A stretch of 11,396 nucleotides of DNA from Desulfosporosinus sp. UBA5188 (GTDB lineage Bacteria; Bacillota; Desulfitobacteriia; Desulfitobacteriales; Desulfitobacteriaceae). A program made the position numbers and the translations under genes. Every line of letters starts with the position of its first letter. The first letter of the stretch is position 1. Under the pieces are notes generated by a model. That model was given only the letters and a program-made list of their open reading frames with translations. It was not told the DNA's origin and did no database searches. The stretch is taken from the NCBI GenBank assembly GCA_002413075.1, contig DHWG01000188.1:698-12093 (forward strand). The letters are read 5' to 3'. Shown here piece by piece: positions 1 through 7,405 of this stretch.

Positions 1-116
1 GTCGAATGGCCGGGCACCCTGCCAACTTGCCTGAAGGGTTTAAAGCCCTAGTTTGTCACGACGACTGCATGGCTGAACAAGTGTCTCGCGACCCTGGCAT
101 GCAACAGAGGGCGTTC
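1..116. other. Stretch downstream of lon with no recognised gene
   Basis: These bases follow the lon stop codon on the minus strand and run to the window edge. In related genomes the GTPase gene engB/ysxC often follows lon, but I see no EngB start or GRSNVGKS-type motif here in any minus frame. No T-run terminator is visible. A plus-strand frame is open from the ATG at position 6 to a TGA at 168-170 (54 codons). It has no ribosome binding site in view and runs antisense into the 3' end of lon, so I do not call it a gene. The stretch contains a near-palindrome (AGGGTTTAAAGCCCT, about 36-50) of unknown meaning. Confidence 0.5.
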
Positions 117-2537
117 CTAGGACACGACCGGGCTCTCTTCGGCTCTTCCTTCGTTGGAGATCCCTTTTGACCCATATATGGAGTGCCGCTGGGCCTCTAC
201 CTGAGCTTCATCTGAATTAGCCAACGGTAAGAGCGCAAGTTTCAGAACCTCTTCGACGCGGCTTACAAAGTGGAATTCCATGAGTTTACGAACTTTTTCT
301 GGAACATCTTCTTCCAGGTCTTTGCGATTTTCCTCAGGGAGTATCACAACTTTGATGCCTGCGCGGTGGGCTGCTAAAACCTTTTCCTTCACCCCACCGA
401 TGGGCAAAACGTTGCCACGCAAAGTTATTTCCCCCGTCATGGCTAGATCGGAACGTACGGAGCGCTTTGCCAAAGCGGAAGCTATCGCGGTGGCCATCGT
501 AACGCCAGCCGAAGGACCGTCTTTGGGCGTAGCACCTTCTGGAACGTGGATGTGAAGGTCTGTTCGATCATAAAAGTCTTCTTCTATCCCCAGGTCAAGC
601 GCATGAGCCCGTACAAAAGTCCAAGCCGCCTGCGCGGATTCCTTCATGACATCTCCTAGTTGACCGGTTAACGTTAATTTACCTTTTCCAGGTAAGGGAG
701 TGACTTCCACGGTGAGTACGACGCCACCGACTTCAGTGAACGCTAAACCCGTCACGGCCCCGATTTCAGGTGCCTTGGCCGCTACTTGGAAGTGATAGCG
801 AGGTGCACCGAGGGCCGATTCTAAATCTTCAACGGTCAGAGTATGCGGTTCCCATTCTTTTTTCACCCAATGAATGGCAACTTTCCGGAATAGATTAGCA
901 ACTTGCCGCTCCAGACCGCGCACTCCAGACTCCCTTGTGTACCCCTGAACCAGCTTCAGCACCACGTCTTCATCCAGGGTTACGATATCCTTATTGAGTC
1001 CATGCGCTTCCAACTGTTTGGGTATGAGATAGCGCATAGCGATATTGACCTTTTCATCTTCTGTGTAGCCACTCAGGGTAATAATCTCCATCCGGTCCAA
1101 GAGCGGACGAGGGATGGTGTGCAAGGTATTCGCCGTTAGTACAAAAAGCGTTTGAGATAAATCATAGGGGAGTTCCAGATAATGATCCGTGAAAGTACTA
1201 TTTTGCTCTGGATCCAAAACCTCTAAGAGCGCTGAGGCTGGGTCTCCACGGAAATCTGAGGTCATCTTATCGATCTCATCTAAGAGAAACACCGAGTTAC
1301 GGGTTCCTGCTGTCCGAACACCCTGAATGATCCGCCCGGGTAACGCCCCAATATAGGTCCGACGGTGTCCCCTAATCTCAGCCTCATCACGCAACCCACC
1401 TAAGGACATGCGCACGAATTTGCGATTTAAAGCCCTAGCAATTGATTTCGCCAAGGATGTCTTACCAACCCCTGGAGGGCCGACTAAGCATAGAATAGGG
1501 CTTTTCATTTTGGGTGTCAGTTTACGGATGGCCAAAAACTCTAAAATACGCTCTTTGATTTTTTCTAGGCCGTAGTGGTCCTCGTTCAAAATGTCCTCGG
1601 CCTTTTGAAGATCGATTTTATCCTTGGACATTTTCGACCAGGGAAGTGTCAGGATCCAGTCCAAATAGGTTCGCACGACGGTGCCTTCCGCTGAAGAAGG
1701 GGGCATTTTTTCTAAGCGCTCAATTTCTTTGATCGCCTTTTCCTCGACTTCTTTGGGGCACTTGGCTTTGGCTAGTTTCTCCCTTAATTCCTCTGACTCT
1801 ACAAGTCGTTCATCCTTATCTCCCAATTCTTTTTGGATCGCCTTCATCTGTTCTCGCAAATAGTATTCTTTTTGCGCTTTATCCATCTGTTTACGCACTC
1901 GTTGACCAATGCGTCGTTCCAGTTCTAGGATCTCAATTTCCCGCATGATCAGTTCCGTTAGACGTTCCAAACGGAGTTCCACGGGCATAGCTTCCAAGAT
2001 GGTTTGCTTATCTGGTACTTTTAAGTTCAAGTGTGACGCGACGATGTCGGCCAATTGCCCTGGCTCATCCACGGCTAATACCGTTCCCAACGTTTCGACA
2101 GGAACACGTTTACCCAGTTTAGCATATTCCTCAAATTGATGGGTCATACCCCGAATTAAGGTATCAATTTCTGGCGTGCGTGGTTTCTTTTCCTCAGGTA
2201 GTTCCTCAATCCGAACCTTGAAATACTTTTCTTCCTCTAAGAATTCGAGAACCCGCCCTCGTGATATGCCTTCCACCAAGACACGCATCGTGCCGCCGGG
2301 AAGTTTCAAGAGTTGCTTTATTTCAGCGACGGTACCCATGTCGTATAGATCCTCTGCTATCGGTGCATCAATCTCGGTCTCTTTCTGTGACGCTAATAGA
2401 ATAATTCGATCGCCGAGCATGGCCTGCTCAATTGCCGCCATGGAGCGTTCCCTACCCACATCCAGGTGAATAACCATATACGGAAACACTAAAATCCCAC
2501 GTAGCGGGAGTAATGGTAATTCGCGTTCTTTACTCAC
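117..2537 (-). CDS. lon: ATP-dependent protease Lon (LonA type)
   Basis: Cytosolic AAA+ serine protease that unfolds and degrades damaged and short-lived regulatory proteins. The 806-residue length is normal for LonA. Order of domains: N-terminal substrate-binding domain (from about residue 7, ELPLLPLRGILVFPY), a coiled helical region (about 185-280), an AAA+ module with Walker A GPPGVGKT (about 353-360) and Walker B FLLDEID (Asp420-Glu421), then the protease domain. The catalytic Ser lies in KDGPSAG (about Ser676) and the Lys in GGVKEKV (about Lys719), the usual 43-residue spacing. The start is a GTG preceded by AGGGGG with an 8-base gap. A TAAAAT (2573-2578) could be a -10 box, but no good -35 accompanies it. 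The last 30 or so residues form a charged tail beyond the conserved core. It has its own transcription unit, because a terminator separates it from lonB. No CtsR or CIRCE operator is visible upstream. Confidence 0.98.
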   Translation of the reverse strand: MSKERELPLLPLRGILVFPYMVIHLDVGRERSMAAIEQAMLGDRIILLASQKETEIDAPIAEDLYDMGTVAEIKQLLKLPGGTMRVLVEGISRGRVLEFLEEEKYFKVRIEELPEEKKPRTPEIDTLIRGMTHQFEEYAKLGKRVPVETLGTVLAVDEPGQLADIVASHLNLKVPDKQTILEAMPVELRLERLTELIMREIEILELERRIGQRVRKQMDKAQKEYYLREQMKAIQKELGDKDERLVESEELREKLAKAKCPKEVEEKAIKEIERLEKMPPSSAEGTVVRTYLDWILTLPWSKMSKDKIDLQKAEDILNEDHYGLEKIKERILEFLAIRKLTPKMKSPILCLVGPPGVGKTSLAKSIARALNRKFVRMSLGGLRDEAEIRGHRRTYIGALPGRIIQGVRTAGTRNSVFLLDEIDKMTSDFRGDPASALLEVLDPEQNSTFTDHYLELPYDLSQTLFVLTANTLHTIPRPLLDRMEIITLSGYTEDEKVNIAMRYLIPKQLEAHGLNKDIVTLDEDVVLKLVQGYTRESGVRGLERQVANLFRKVAIHWVKKEWEPHTLTVEDLESALGAPRYHFQVAAKAPEIGAVTGLAFTEVGGVVLTVEVTPLPGKGKLTLTGQLGDVMKESAQAAWTFVRAHALDLGIEEDFYDRTDLHIHVPEGATPKDGPSAGVTMATAIASALAKRSVRSDLAMTGEITLRGNVLPIGGVKEKVLAAHRAGIKVVILPEENRKDLEEDVPEKVRKLMEFHFVSRVEEVLKLALLPLANSDEAQVEAQRHSIYGSKGISNEGRAEESPVVS

Positions 2538-2582
2538 TAAATATACCCCCTAATTAGTCATCTGTGCTTTCTATTTTAAGAT

Positions 2583-2612
2583 AATAAAAAGGCACACTAA
2601 ATATAGTGTGCC
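2583..2612 (-). terminator. Intrinsic terminator after lonB
   Basis: An 8-bp perfect stem (GGCACACT / AGTGTGCC, arms 2591-2598 and 2605-2612) with a 6-base loop is followed on the minus strand immediately by TTTTTATTAT. It lies 21 bases past the lonB stop and about 50 bases before the lon start, so it should end the lonB transcript and give lon a separate promoter. Confidence 0.9.
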
Positions 2613-2632
2613 AAACTTATTCTTGAACTATT

Positions 2633-4378
2633 CTAACATGTCTTGCCCCGTTCAGGCAAATTCACGAAGACGTTGGTTGCCGCTTTATTGACGGTGAAAT
2701 CCATGCGACTCAAGATTTCTTCAAGGGGTGGATGCATCTCAATTTTTTCCAGGTTAATGTCTGAGATCATCGCCAATTCTAGAACTTGCGTAATCTCTTC
2801 CACGGGAATAATCTCGATCTGTTCACTATATTCCGCAAAACGTTCCTGCCAGTTCTCCTTCGGAATCAGAACCCTCCTGCAGCCGGCTTGTTTCGCGGCT
2901 TCGATCTTAGCAGCAACACCTCCGACAGGTTTCACACGTCCTCGGATGGATAGTTCCCCGGTCATTGCTAAATAATTATCCACTTTCTGCTGACGAATTG
3001 CGGAAATAGTGGCCGTTGCAATCGCAATCCCTGCGGATGGACCATCGATGGGTCCTCCGCCGGGAAAGTTCACGTGAATGTCAAAATTACGCGGTTCGAT
3101 TTTCATTTGACGTCTTAAGACGGTCAGGACATTTTCCACGGAACTGCGGGCCATGCTCTTGCGGCGAGTCTTCTTTCCTTCGCTGCCTTGTTCTTCTTCC
3201 TCGACAATCCCGGTCACCATGAGGACACCCGTGCCCACAGCGACGGGCAGTGCGGTTACTTCCAACTCCAAAAGCACGCCCATATTCGGTCCGTAAACTG
3301 CCAGTCCATTCACCGCTCCTACACTGGCCTCCAAGGGCACTTTTTTATCCGGGCGAGGTGAATATTGCCCTGTTGTGACCACCCATTCTACGATTTTCAC
3401 GTCAATCTCCGGTAATTGATCGGTGAGAGCGACCCCAGCGGCTAGCTGAACCATATTGACCGCTTCACGGCCATTAGAGGCATATTGTTTGATCACATCG
3501 ATGGCGGCAGGGGTAATGGGCATTTCCATTTTTGCCGCCGCTACACGGGCAATTTCAGAGATTTCATCGGGCAGTAAACCCCGGAAATATACCTCCAAGC
3601 ACCGAGAACGAATCGCGGGTGGAATTTGTTCTGGACTCCGGGTGGTCGCCCCTACGAGACGAAAATCTGCCGGAAGACCATTTTGAAAAATATCGTGGAT
3701 ATGTTGGGGGATATTGGTGTCTTCAGAGCTATAATAGGCACTTTCCATCGTTACTTTGCGATCCTCTAGAACTTTTAAGAGCTTGTTGATTTGAATGGGA
3801 TGAAGTTCTCCAATCTCATCGATAAATAAAATTCCGCCGTGGGCTTTGGTAACCGCCCCTTGTTTCGGTTGAGGAATTCCCGCCAACCCCATGGCTCCTG
3901 CGCCTTGATAAATTGGGTCATGGACCGAACCAATTAAGGGATCCGCGATTCCTCGTTCATCAAACCGGGCAGTCGCTCCGTCTATTTCCGTGAAATGCGC
4001 GTTTTGTTTAAAGGGTGAGAGTGAATTCTTCTTAGCTTCTTCTAAGATTAATCGTGCGGCCGCAGTTTTGCCCACTCCGGGCGCTCCATAAATCAGTACA
4101 TGCTGCGGGTTCGGACCGCATAAAGCCGCCCGTAAGGCTTTTATCCCCTCTTTTTGCCCAATAATTTCCTCGAAATTAGTGGGACGAGTTTTTTCCGACA
4201 AAGGGGTGGTTAAAACAATCTTTCGCATCGTTTGTAATTTTTCTAGTTCCTTACGTGATTCTCGTTCAACCAAGGTTTTGTTTCCCCGTTGGGACTTGAG
4301 CATGCCCCAAAAATATAGCCCTATAACGACGGTGAAAACCAACTGAACGACCATCGCTAGACCGCTGAAACCAATCAT
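2633..4378 (-). CDS. lonB: Membrane-anchored ATP-dependent protease LonB
   Basis: A Lon-family protease lacking the large LonA substrate domain; in Bacillus the orthologue is a forespore protease. The chosen start (position 4378, MIGFSGLAMVV) gives 581 residues and follows GGGAGG about nine bases upstream. The open frame extends 41 codons further, but that part runs through a terminator hairpin and is not credible coding sequence. Residues about 5-27 form one hydrophobic segment, consistent with a membrane anchor, followed by a charged helix. The AAA+ module has Walker A GAPGVGKT (98-105) and Walker B ILFIDE (Asp187-Glu188). The protease domain carries Ser448 in DGPSAG and Lys491 in GGVAAK, 43 apart, so the dyad is intact. 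An acidic-basic linker (about 392-411, EEEEQGSEGKKTRRK) interrupts the start of the protease domain. As I recall, B. subtilis LonB is about 550 residues, so this one has a longer C-terminal tail, ending in Cys. Confidence 0.94.
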   Translation of the reverse strand: MIGFSGLAMVVQLVFTVVIGLYFWGMLKSQRGNKTLVERESRKELEKLQTMRKIVLTTPLSEKTRPTNFEEIIGQKEGIKALRAALCGPNPQHVLIYGAPGVGKTAAARLILEEAKKNSLSPFKQNAHFTEIDGATARFDERGIADPLIGSVHDPIYQGAGAMGLAGIPQPKQGAVTKAHGGILFIDEIGELHPIQINKLLKVLEDRKVTMESAYYSSEDTNIPQHIHDIFQNGLPADFRLVGATTRSPEQIPPAIRSRCLEVYFRGLLPDEISEIARVAAAKMEMPITPAAIDVIKQYASNGREAVNMVQLAAGVALTDQLPEIDVKIVEWVVTTGQYSPRPDKKVPLEASVGAVNGLAVYGPNMGVLLELEVTALPVAVGTGVLMVTGIVEEEEQGSEGKKTRRKSMARSSVENVLTVLRRQMKIEPRNFDIHVNFPGGGPIDGPSAGIAIATATISAIRQQKVDNYLAMTGELSIRGRVKPVGGVAAKIEAAKQAGCRRVLIPKENWQERFAEYSEQIEIIPVEEITQVLELAMISDINLEKIEMHPPLEEILSRMDFTVNKAATNVFVNLPERGKTC

Positions 4379-4417
4379 ATCTCTTTTCCTCCCTATCCTG
4401 AGCAATCTCACTGGTAA

Positions 4418-4448
4418 TAGTATTGCCACAAAATGGGAAAACAATAAC
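4418..4448 (-). promoter_or_regulatory. Possible sigma-F-type promoter for lonB
   Basis: On the minus strand GGCAATACTA (4418-4427) fits every position of the B. subtilis sigma-F -10 consensus GGNRANAMTW. A GTTAT (4444-4448), 16 bases upstream, only partly resembles the -35 GYWTA. It lies about 40 bases upstream of the lonB start and just after the clpX-lonB terminator, where a lonB promoter should be. Forespore expression is known for B. subtilis lonB. The -35 match is poor and the clostridial consensus may differ, so this is a candidate only. Confidence 0.35.
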
Positions 4449-4480
4449 ACCGGAGCAGCTATTTTAGCGACTCCGGTGTT
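4437..4480 (-). terminator. Terminator between clpX and lonB
   Basis: A perfect 10-bp stem (AACACCGGAG / CTCCGGTGTT, arms 4446-4455 and 4471-4480) is topped by a small internal loop and a further 4-bp stem (GCTA/TAGC). On the minus strand it is followed by ATTGTTTTCCC, a moderately T-rich tract; the plus-strand side also has a T-run (4486-4490). No plus-strand gene is nearby, so it most likely ends or attenuates tig-clpX transcription before lonB. Confidence 0.8.
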
Positions 4481-4545
4481 AGGTATTTTTGCTGTGATCA
4501 ACTAAACTTCAGAGGTCTTAAAACACCCCCTGAATTAAGTCTCCT

Positions 4546-5811
4546 TTAGGCGGATTCTTCCTTCTTGCCTTTTTTGGGTTTTTCAGCGACGACGAGAAGG
4601 GGTTCTTCTTTCTTCGAGACTACGTCCGGAGTGACGACGCATTTTGTGACATCGTTCCTAGACGGTAAATCATACATCACGTTGAGCATGATATCCTCGA
4701 CAATAGCCCTTAAGCCCCGTGCTCCTGTGTTGCGACGAATGGCTTCTGTGGCGATCGCAGAGAGTGCGGCTTCTTTGAATTCCAAGGTGACTCCGTCAAG
4801 CTCCATCAGTTTTTGGTATTGCTTAACCAAGGCATTCTTGGGTTCTGTCAAGATGCGCACTAACGCCGATTCATCCAACGCCTCAAGTGTTACGATCACC
4901 GGTAGACGTCCTACGAACTCAGGGATTAGCCCAAATTTCTGAAGGTCTGAAGGCAAAATGTCTTTGAGGACTTCACCAACATTAGACTCAGTTTTATTTT
5001 GGATGGTTGCTCCAAAGCCCATAGTTTTTTGTCCTGAGCGGTTCTGAATGATTTTCTCAATACCGTCAAACGCTCCGCCGACAATAAAGAGAATATTGGT
5101 GGTATCCAACTGAATAAATTCCTGGTGCGGATGTTTGCGTCCACCTTGTGGGGGCACGCTGGCAACCGTTCCTTCAAGGATTTTCAGCAAGGCCTGTTGA
5201 ACGCCTTCTCCAGATACATCGCGCGTAATGGAGGGGTTTTCAGATTTACGGGCAATCTTATCGATTTCATCGATGTAAATAATACCCTTTTCTGCTTTTT
5301 CCACATCATAATCAGCGGCTTGAATTAATTTGAGGAGAATATTCTCTACATCCTCACCTACGTATCCTGCTTCTGTAAGTGACGTGGCATCAGCTATGGC
5401 AAAGGGAACATTAAGGACTTTAGCCAGCGTCGAGGCGAGCAAAGTCTTTCCTGAACCAGTGGGTCCTAGCATAATGATGTTTGACTTTTGCAATTCAACA
5501 TCATCAATTTTCATGCCTAGATTAATCCGCTTATAATGGTTGTATACTGCGACTGAAAGTGCTTTTTTCGCTTGATCTTGGCCAATAACGTATTGATCAA
5601 TAATCGCCCGAATTTCCTTTGGTTTCAGTATTTCCCCAATTTCAACGCCTAAGTCGTCAGTCAGCTCTTCCTCTACAATTTCATTGCAGAGTTCAATGCA
5701 TTCGTCACAAATGTAGACGCCTGGACCAGCCACCAATTTCTTGACTTGCTCTTGAGTTTTACCGCAAAACGAACATTTTAGTTGGTTTTTGTCGTCGGTG
5801 TACTTTGCCAT
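4546..5811 (-). CDS. clpX: ClpX, unfoldase subunit of the Clp protease
   Basis: Hexameric AAA+ unfoldase that recognises tagged proteins and feeds them into ClpP. The start chosen is the ATG of MAKYTDDKNQ (421 residues), preceded by GAGGTGAGAGG; an in-frame GTG 33 bases upstream lacks a ribosome binding site. The N-terminal zinc-binding domain has C13-X2-C16 and C35-X2-C38. The AAA+ domain shows Walker A GPTGSGKT (116-123), pore loop GYVG (149-152), Walker B IIYIDE (177-182), the RKH loop (225-227), an Arg finger in EFVGRLP (Arg302) and sensor-2 GARGLR (363-368). The ClpP-docking loop is present as MGF (264-266), a conservative variant of the usual IGF/LGF. The C-terminus is Lys-rich. It lies 41 bases after tig. 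The clpP gene that normally precedes clpX is absent here, so the partner peptidase must be encoded elsewhere if the enzyme works as ClpXP. Confidence 0.98.
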   Translation of the reverse strand: MAKYTDDKNQLKCSFCGKTQEQVKKLVAGPGVYICDECIELCNEIVEEELTDDLGVEIGEILKPKEIRAIIDQYVIGQDQAKKALSVAVYNHYKRINLGMKIDDVELQKSNIIMLGPTGSGKTLLASTLAKVLNVPFAIADATSLTEAGYVGEDVENILLKLIQAADYDVEKAEKGIIYIDEIDKIARKSENPSITRDVSGEGVQQALLKILEGTVASVPPQGGRKHPHQEFIQLDTTNILFIVGGAFDGIEKIIQNRSGQKTMGFGATIQNKTESNVGEVLKDILPSDLQKFGLIPEFVGRLPVIVTLEALDESALVRILTEPKNALVKQYQKLMELDGVTLEFKEAALSAIATEAIRRNTGARGLRAIVEDIMLNVMYDLPSRNDVTKCVVTPDVVSKKEEPLLVVAEKPKKGKKEESA

Positions 5812-5852
5812 CCTCTCACCTCTATACCTTAGAATTTCCCTCACGTGGTTGA

Positions 5853-7136
5853 TTATGCATTTTGTTCTAATAAAAAGTTGACCGTTTTGTCACTGATCAA
5901 ACTTTGTTTATAGAACTCGATTTCCCCACGTTCGATGAGGGATTGCTTGAGTTTCTTGGCGTCTTGTTTGTGACGCTCACCCAATTTTTGGATCTCTTCA
6001 TCTACTTCGTCTTCCGTGACCTGAATTCCTTCTGCTTTGGCAATTGCTTCTAAAACTAAATCTGTTTTGACACCTTCCGCGGCTTGAGGACGCAAGCGTT
6101 CAAGCATAACTTCCTCTGTCGTGTTGGAAAACTGGTAATACTGCTCAATGGTCATTCCTTGCTGAGATAGATTACGCTTTAAATCCTCCACCATGGCTTT
6201 GATTCGCTCCGTAAACATGACTTCAGGAATTTCAACGCTGGCATTGTCTACCACTTTAGAAGTGATCGCTTTAAGATGATCTCCTTTAGCCTGGCTTTCA
6301 CCCTGCTTCAGTAATTTATTCCGCAAGTCGGCTTTCAATTCATCAAGTGTCTCAAATTCACTAACATCTTTTGCAAATTCATCATCTAGGGCCGATAATT
6401 CTTTGCGTTGGATCTTTTTGATGCTCGTTTTAAACACAGCCTCTTTTCCTGCCAGCTCTTCACTATGATATTCAGCAGGGAAGGTAACGTTGACATCAAC
6501 ATGTTGTCCGATTTCAGTTCCAATTAAACCTTCTTCAAAACCAGGGATAAATGTACCGGAACCAATCGCTAGTTCATAATTTTCTGCTTTTCCGCCCGCG
6601 AAGGCCACATCGCCTGCAAAGCCTTCAAAGTCTACGGTGACTGTATCGTCGTTTTGAACCTTGCCTTCGTCAAGTGTCATCAGACGGGCGTGTTGTTGCT
6701 GTTGGTTTTTCAGTTCTTCCAGCACTTGATCATCCGTAACGGTCGCTGCATCTTGCTCAATATGTAGTCCCACATATTCACCCAGCTCAACTTCAGGCTT
6801 GACGGTTACTTTTGCTTTGAAGATCAGATCCTTGCCTTCTTCGATCTGTACTAGGTCCACTGCCGGTCGATCCACAGGATCGATGCCACTTTCTACAACG
6901 GCTTCAGCATACGCTGGTCCAATCAAATGATCCAACGCTTCGTCGTACAGCGCTTCCTTTCCCACATGAAGTTCAACCATCTGGCGCGGGGCTTTACCTT
7001 TACGGAATCCAGGGACATTCACCTTTTTAGCCAAGGTTTTGGCGGCTTGTTTCACGGCTAGTACGAATTTTTCTGCCTCGACGGTTACTTCTAAAGCGAC
7101 AATATTTTTTTCTAATTTTTCTACTGAGACTGACAT
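5853..7136 (-). CDS. tig: Trigger factor, ribosome-associated chaperone
   Basis: Ribosome-bound chaperone that holds nascent chains at the exit tunnel and has peptidyl-prolyl isomerase activity. The 427-residue length is normal. The N-terminal domain carries the ribosome-docking signature GFRKGKAPR (residues 43-51). The FKBP-type domain spans about 160-243 and includes the conserved IGSGTFIPGFEEGL. The rest is the helical arms and C-terminal cradle, with long charged helices and a Gln-rich stretch (QQQQ, about 145-148) in the linker before the FKBP domain. The ATG follows AAGGGGGAG with a normal spacing. It is the first gene of the quality-control block and probably co-transcribed with clpX, since no terminator lies in the 41-base gap. 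A candidate promoter sits about 165 bases upstream. Confidence 0.97.
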   Translation of the reverse strand: MSVSVEKLEKNIVALEVTVEAEKFVLAVKQAAKTLAKKVNVPGFRKGKAPRQMVELHVGKEALYDEALDHLIGPAYAEAVVESGIDPVDRPAVDLVQIEEGKDLIFKAKVTVKPEVELGEYVGLHIEQDAATVTDDQVLEELKNQQQQHARLMTLDEGKVQNDDTVTVDFEGFAGDVAFAGGKAENYELAIGSGTFIPGFEEGLIGTEIGQHVDVNVTFPAEYHSEELAGKEAVFKTSIKKIQRKELSALDDEFAKDVSEFETLDELKADLRNKLLKQGESQAKGDHLKAITSKVVDNASVEIPEVMFTERIKAMVEDLKRNLSQQGMTIEQYYQFSNTTEEVMLERLRPQAAEGVKTDLVLEAIAKAEGIQVTEDEVDEEIQKLGERHKQDAKKLKQSLIERGEIEFYKQSLISDKTVNFLLEQNA

Positions 7137-7196
7137 ATATTCTCCCCCTTAAATTACTATTTATTCTATGTGCAAGGCAGCTGCGGGATTCATCGA

Positions 7197-7221
7197 TAGT
7201 CTTACCTATTATTAAAGACTA
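7197..7221 (-). other. Small hairpin in the predicted tig leader
   Basis: TAGTCTT and AAGACTA (7197-7203 and 7215-7221) can pair with seven bases around an 11-base AT-rich loop. It lies between the candidate tig promoter and its ribosome binding site and is not followed by a T-run, so it is not a terminator. It could be a leader structure or chance. Confidence 0.3.
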
Positions 7222-7301
7222 CAAACCCCTACTTAAGCCATATACATCGTAAGAATTCCGTGTTGATTCGGCATAATAACCTGAAATCTACCGAAAGCGG
7301 G

Positions 7302-7331
7302 ATTATTTCGCTCTCTGTTTTTCCAAGTCAA
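7302..7331 (-). promoter_or_regulatory. Candidate sigma-A promoter for tig
   Basis: On the minus strand TTGACT (7326-7331) and AATAAT (7302-7307) are 18 bases apart, each matching five of six bases of the housekeeping consensus. Transcription from here would give a leader of about 160 bases before the tig ATG. The -35 box overlaps an inverted repeat (GTCAA-N7-TTGAC, 7327-7343) that might bind a regulator. Confidence 0.55.
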
Positions 7332-7405
7332 CATTTCATTGACATCCTTTACGGATCAAATCTAACAAAATCACTAGTCAATTGTAACAGACTTACACCT
7401 CATAA

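Larger units (their letters stand above)
7137..7405. other. Intergenic region upstream of tig
   Basis: This 269-base stretch has no credible gene. It separates the end of the deacetylase gene from the tig start, both on the minus strand. It contains a candidate tig promoter (7302-7331), a 7-bp hairpin in the predicted leader (7197-7221), and no clear T-run terminator for the deacetylase gene, so some read-through into tig is possible. A plus-strand open frame starting at a TTG at 7260 runs antisense into the deacetylase gene and lacks support. Confidence 0.6.

Noticed and set aside
6..170. 54-codon plus-strand open frame at the window edge, overlapping the lon 3' end
   Set aside because: No ribosome binding site is visible, it resembles no family I recognise, and it overlaps lon antisense. 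Chance is the simpler explanation.
2538..2632. CtsR or CIRCE heat-shock operator upstream of lon
   Set aside because: I looked for GGTCAAA heptads and TTAGCACTC-N9-GAGTGCTAA here and upstream of tig, clpX and lonB. None is present.
4379..4501. 41-codon N-terminal extension of lonB
   Set aside because: It begins with a TTG lacking a ribosome binding site and runs through a perfect terminator hairpin. The ATG at 4378 has GGGAGG and starts directly before the membrane segment.
5812..5844. 11-codon N-terminal extension of clpX from a GTG
   Set aside because: No ribosome binding site precedes it, whereas MAKYTDD has GAGGTGAGAGG and matches the usual ClpX start.
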